Source: Entoloma clypeatum (taxonomy: Eukaryota > Basidiomycota > Agaricomycetes > Agaricales > Entolomataceae). From it: a DNA stretch of 64,000 nt. The position numbers and the translations under genes are program-made. Location of the stretch: positions 4,588,001 to 4,652,000 of the forward strand of contig OY751492.1 in the NCBI GenBank assembly GCA_963565915.1, given 5' to 3'. Below the pieces are notes generated by a model. That model worked only from the letters and a program-made list of their open reading frames with translations. It searched no databases and was not told the DNA's origin. Every line of letters starts with the position of its first letter. Position 1 is the stretch's first letter. Shown here piece after piece: positions 63,801 to 64,000 of the stretch.

Positions 63801-64000
63801 TATCCGGAATATAAAATACCGGTCGTAGGAGATGGGTTTTAGTTTCCCCATTTAGGGTATGCCGTACTGGAACAGCCCCAACCCCGAGAATTTCCAGTTT
63901 CTTTCCCTTTGCAGCTGTTTGGACAAATCGCTTAGCCTTGAGAGGCCTGTAATACGCGAAGTCTTTGAACTCATGGGTAAAGTGTAATGATGCGCCGGAA
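60810..64000 (-). pseudogene. Copia B2 pol with one 22-nt deletion
   Basis: Minus strand, from the edge: the protease end, MDTRLLSLGVFLNHGYKVDG, integrase zinc finger (WHKRLGHPNDQALNK, CTGCLKGKM), core (IHSDL, WRVDGGGEF, NGRAERINRT), linker with GGQTAWMNDLL (Trp kept, where B1 has a stop), then NKWVYNEKSD. There a deletion of about 22 nt near 62163 shifts the frame. RT resumes at MEGIDFDQIFSPVVRYETV with YVDD near 61770, then RNase H and the tail to FGLIKN at 60810. This is the only obvious defect in the visible part. Confidence 0.92.

Larger units (their letters stand above)
60423..64000 (-). mobile_element. Copia B2 (minus), 3' part; continues right of the window
   Basis: 3' LTR 60423-60731, G7 tract 60732-60738, then pol to the window edge. 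It sits in the B3 leader. Gag and the 5' LTR are outside the window. Confidence 0.93.

Noticed and set aside
1..64000. CRISPR arrays, operons, ribosome binding sites, prophage
   Set aside because: Spliceosomal introns, a tRNA intron and fungal retrotransposons show a eukaryotic nuclear genome; no regular spacer arrays are present.

Overview
The window looks like a transposon-rich chromosome region of a filamentous basidiomycete, probably an Agaricomycete. This rests on many short (about 45-60 nt) introns, multi-exon P450 genes, an F-box-like gene, small secreted proteins, a tRNA-Leu with a tiny intron, and Ty3/gypsy chromoviruses, Ty1/copia, LINE and Harbinger-like DNA. The species cannot be told from this sequence. 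A 200-N scaffold gap lies at 11423-11622.

Layout. 1-11422 is a nest. A Harbinger-like transposase gene (10139-11070, minus) was broken by a gypsy element G1 (minus, 5' LTR 9491-10138). G1's gag was then broken by gypsy element A (plus, 2293-8615). Around the gap lie scrambled pieces of gypsy LTR and copia pol, ending in a copia 3' LTR (13158-13466).

13467-34565 is the gene-bearing island. It holds two paralogous small secreted proteins (14557-14803 minus, 17468-17742 plus), two full-length P450 genes of one family (18252-20728 and 30353-32871, both minus) plus two P450 relics, a RhoGAP-like coiled-coil gene (21661-24344), tRNA-Leu(CAG) and a decayed tRNA-Leu, a frameshifted F-box-like gene (25395-27011), and a multi-exon gene with a possible PD-(D/E)XK nuclease-like core (27978-29210).

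34566-64000 is one large nested insertion that can be unpacked from target-site duplications. A LINE (minus; poly(A) at 34566-34586, 3' UTR to 34737, ORF end at 47205-47712) was split by copia B0 (minus, 34743-47072, TSD GGGGT). B0 contains a 723-bp LTR-like insert (35660-36382, TSD GCCAC) and the nearly intact copia B1 (plus, 37211-43000, TSD CTTTC). The LINE was also split by gypsy C (plus, from 47713). C contains gypsy D (minus, 50556-57116, TSD CTAGG) and a copia B3 (plus, from 59868), and B3 was broken in its leader by copia B2 (minus, 60423 to the window end).

How the elements work. Gypsy A, C and D belong to one chromovirus family with LTRs of about 370-400 bp, Gag, a pol in the -1 frame relative to gag (PR-RT-RNaseH-IN-chromodomain) and a small third ORF before the 3' LTR. 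An 11-nt match between the predicted RNA 5' end and the PBS points to Tf1-type self-priming. The copia family has LTRs of about 309 bp and a PBS matching the anticodon arm of initiator tRNA-Met, as in Drosophila copia. It has one gag-pol frame and a possible leader intron. Most nonsense mutations in gypsy A are CGA-to-TGA changes at CpG, which suggests decay through cytosine methylation. All family calls come from reading translated sequence by eye; no database search was run.
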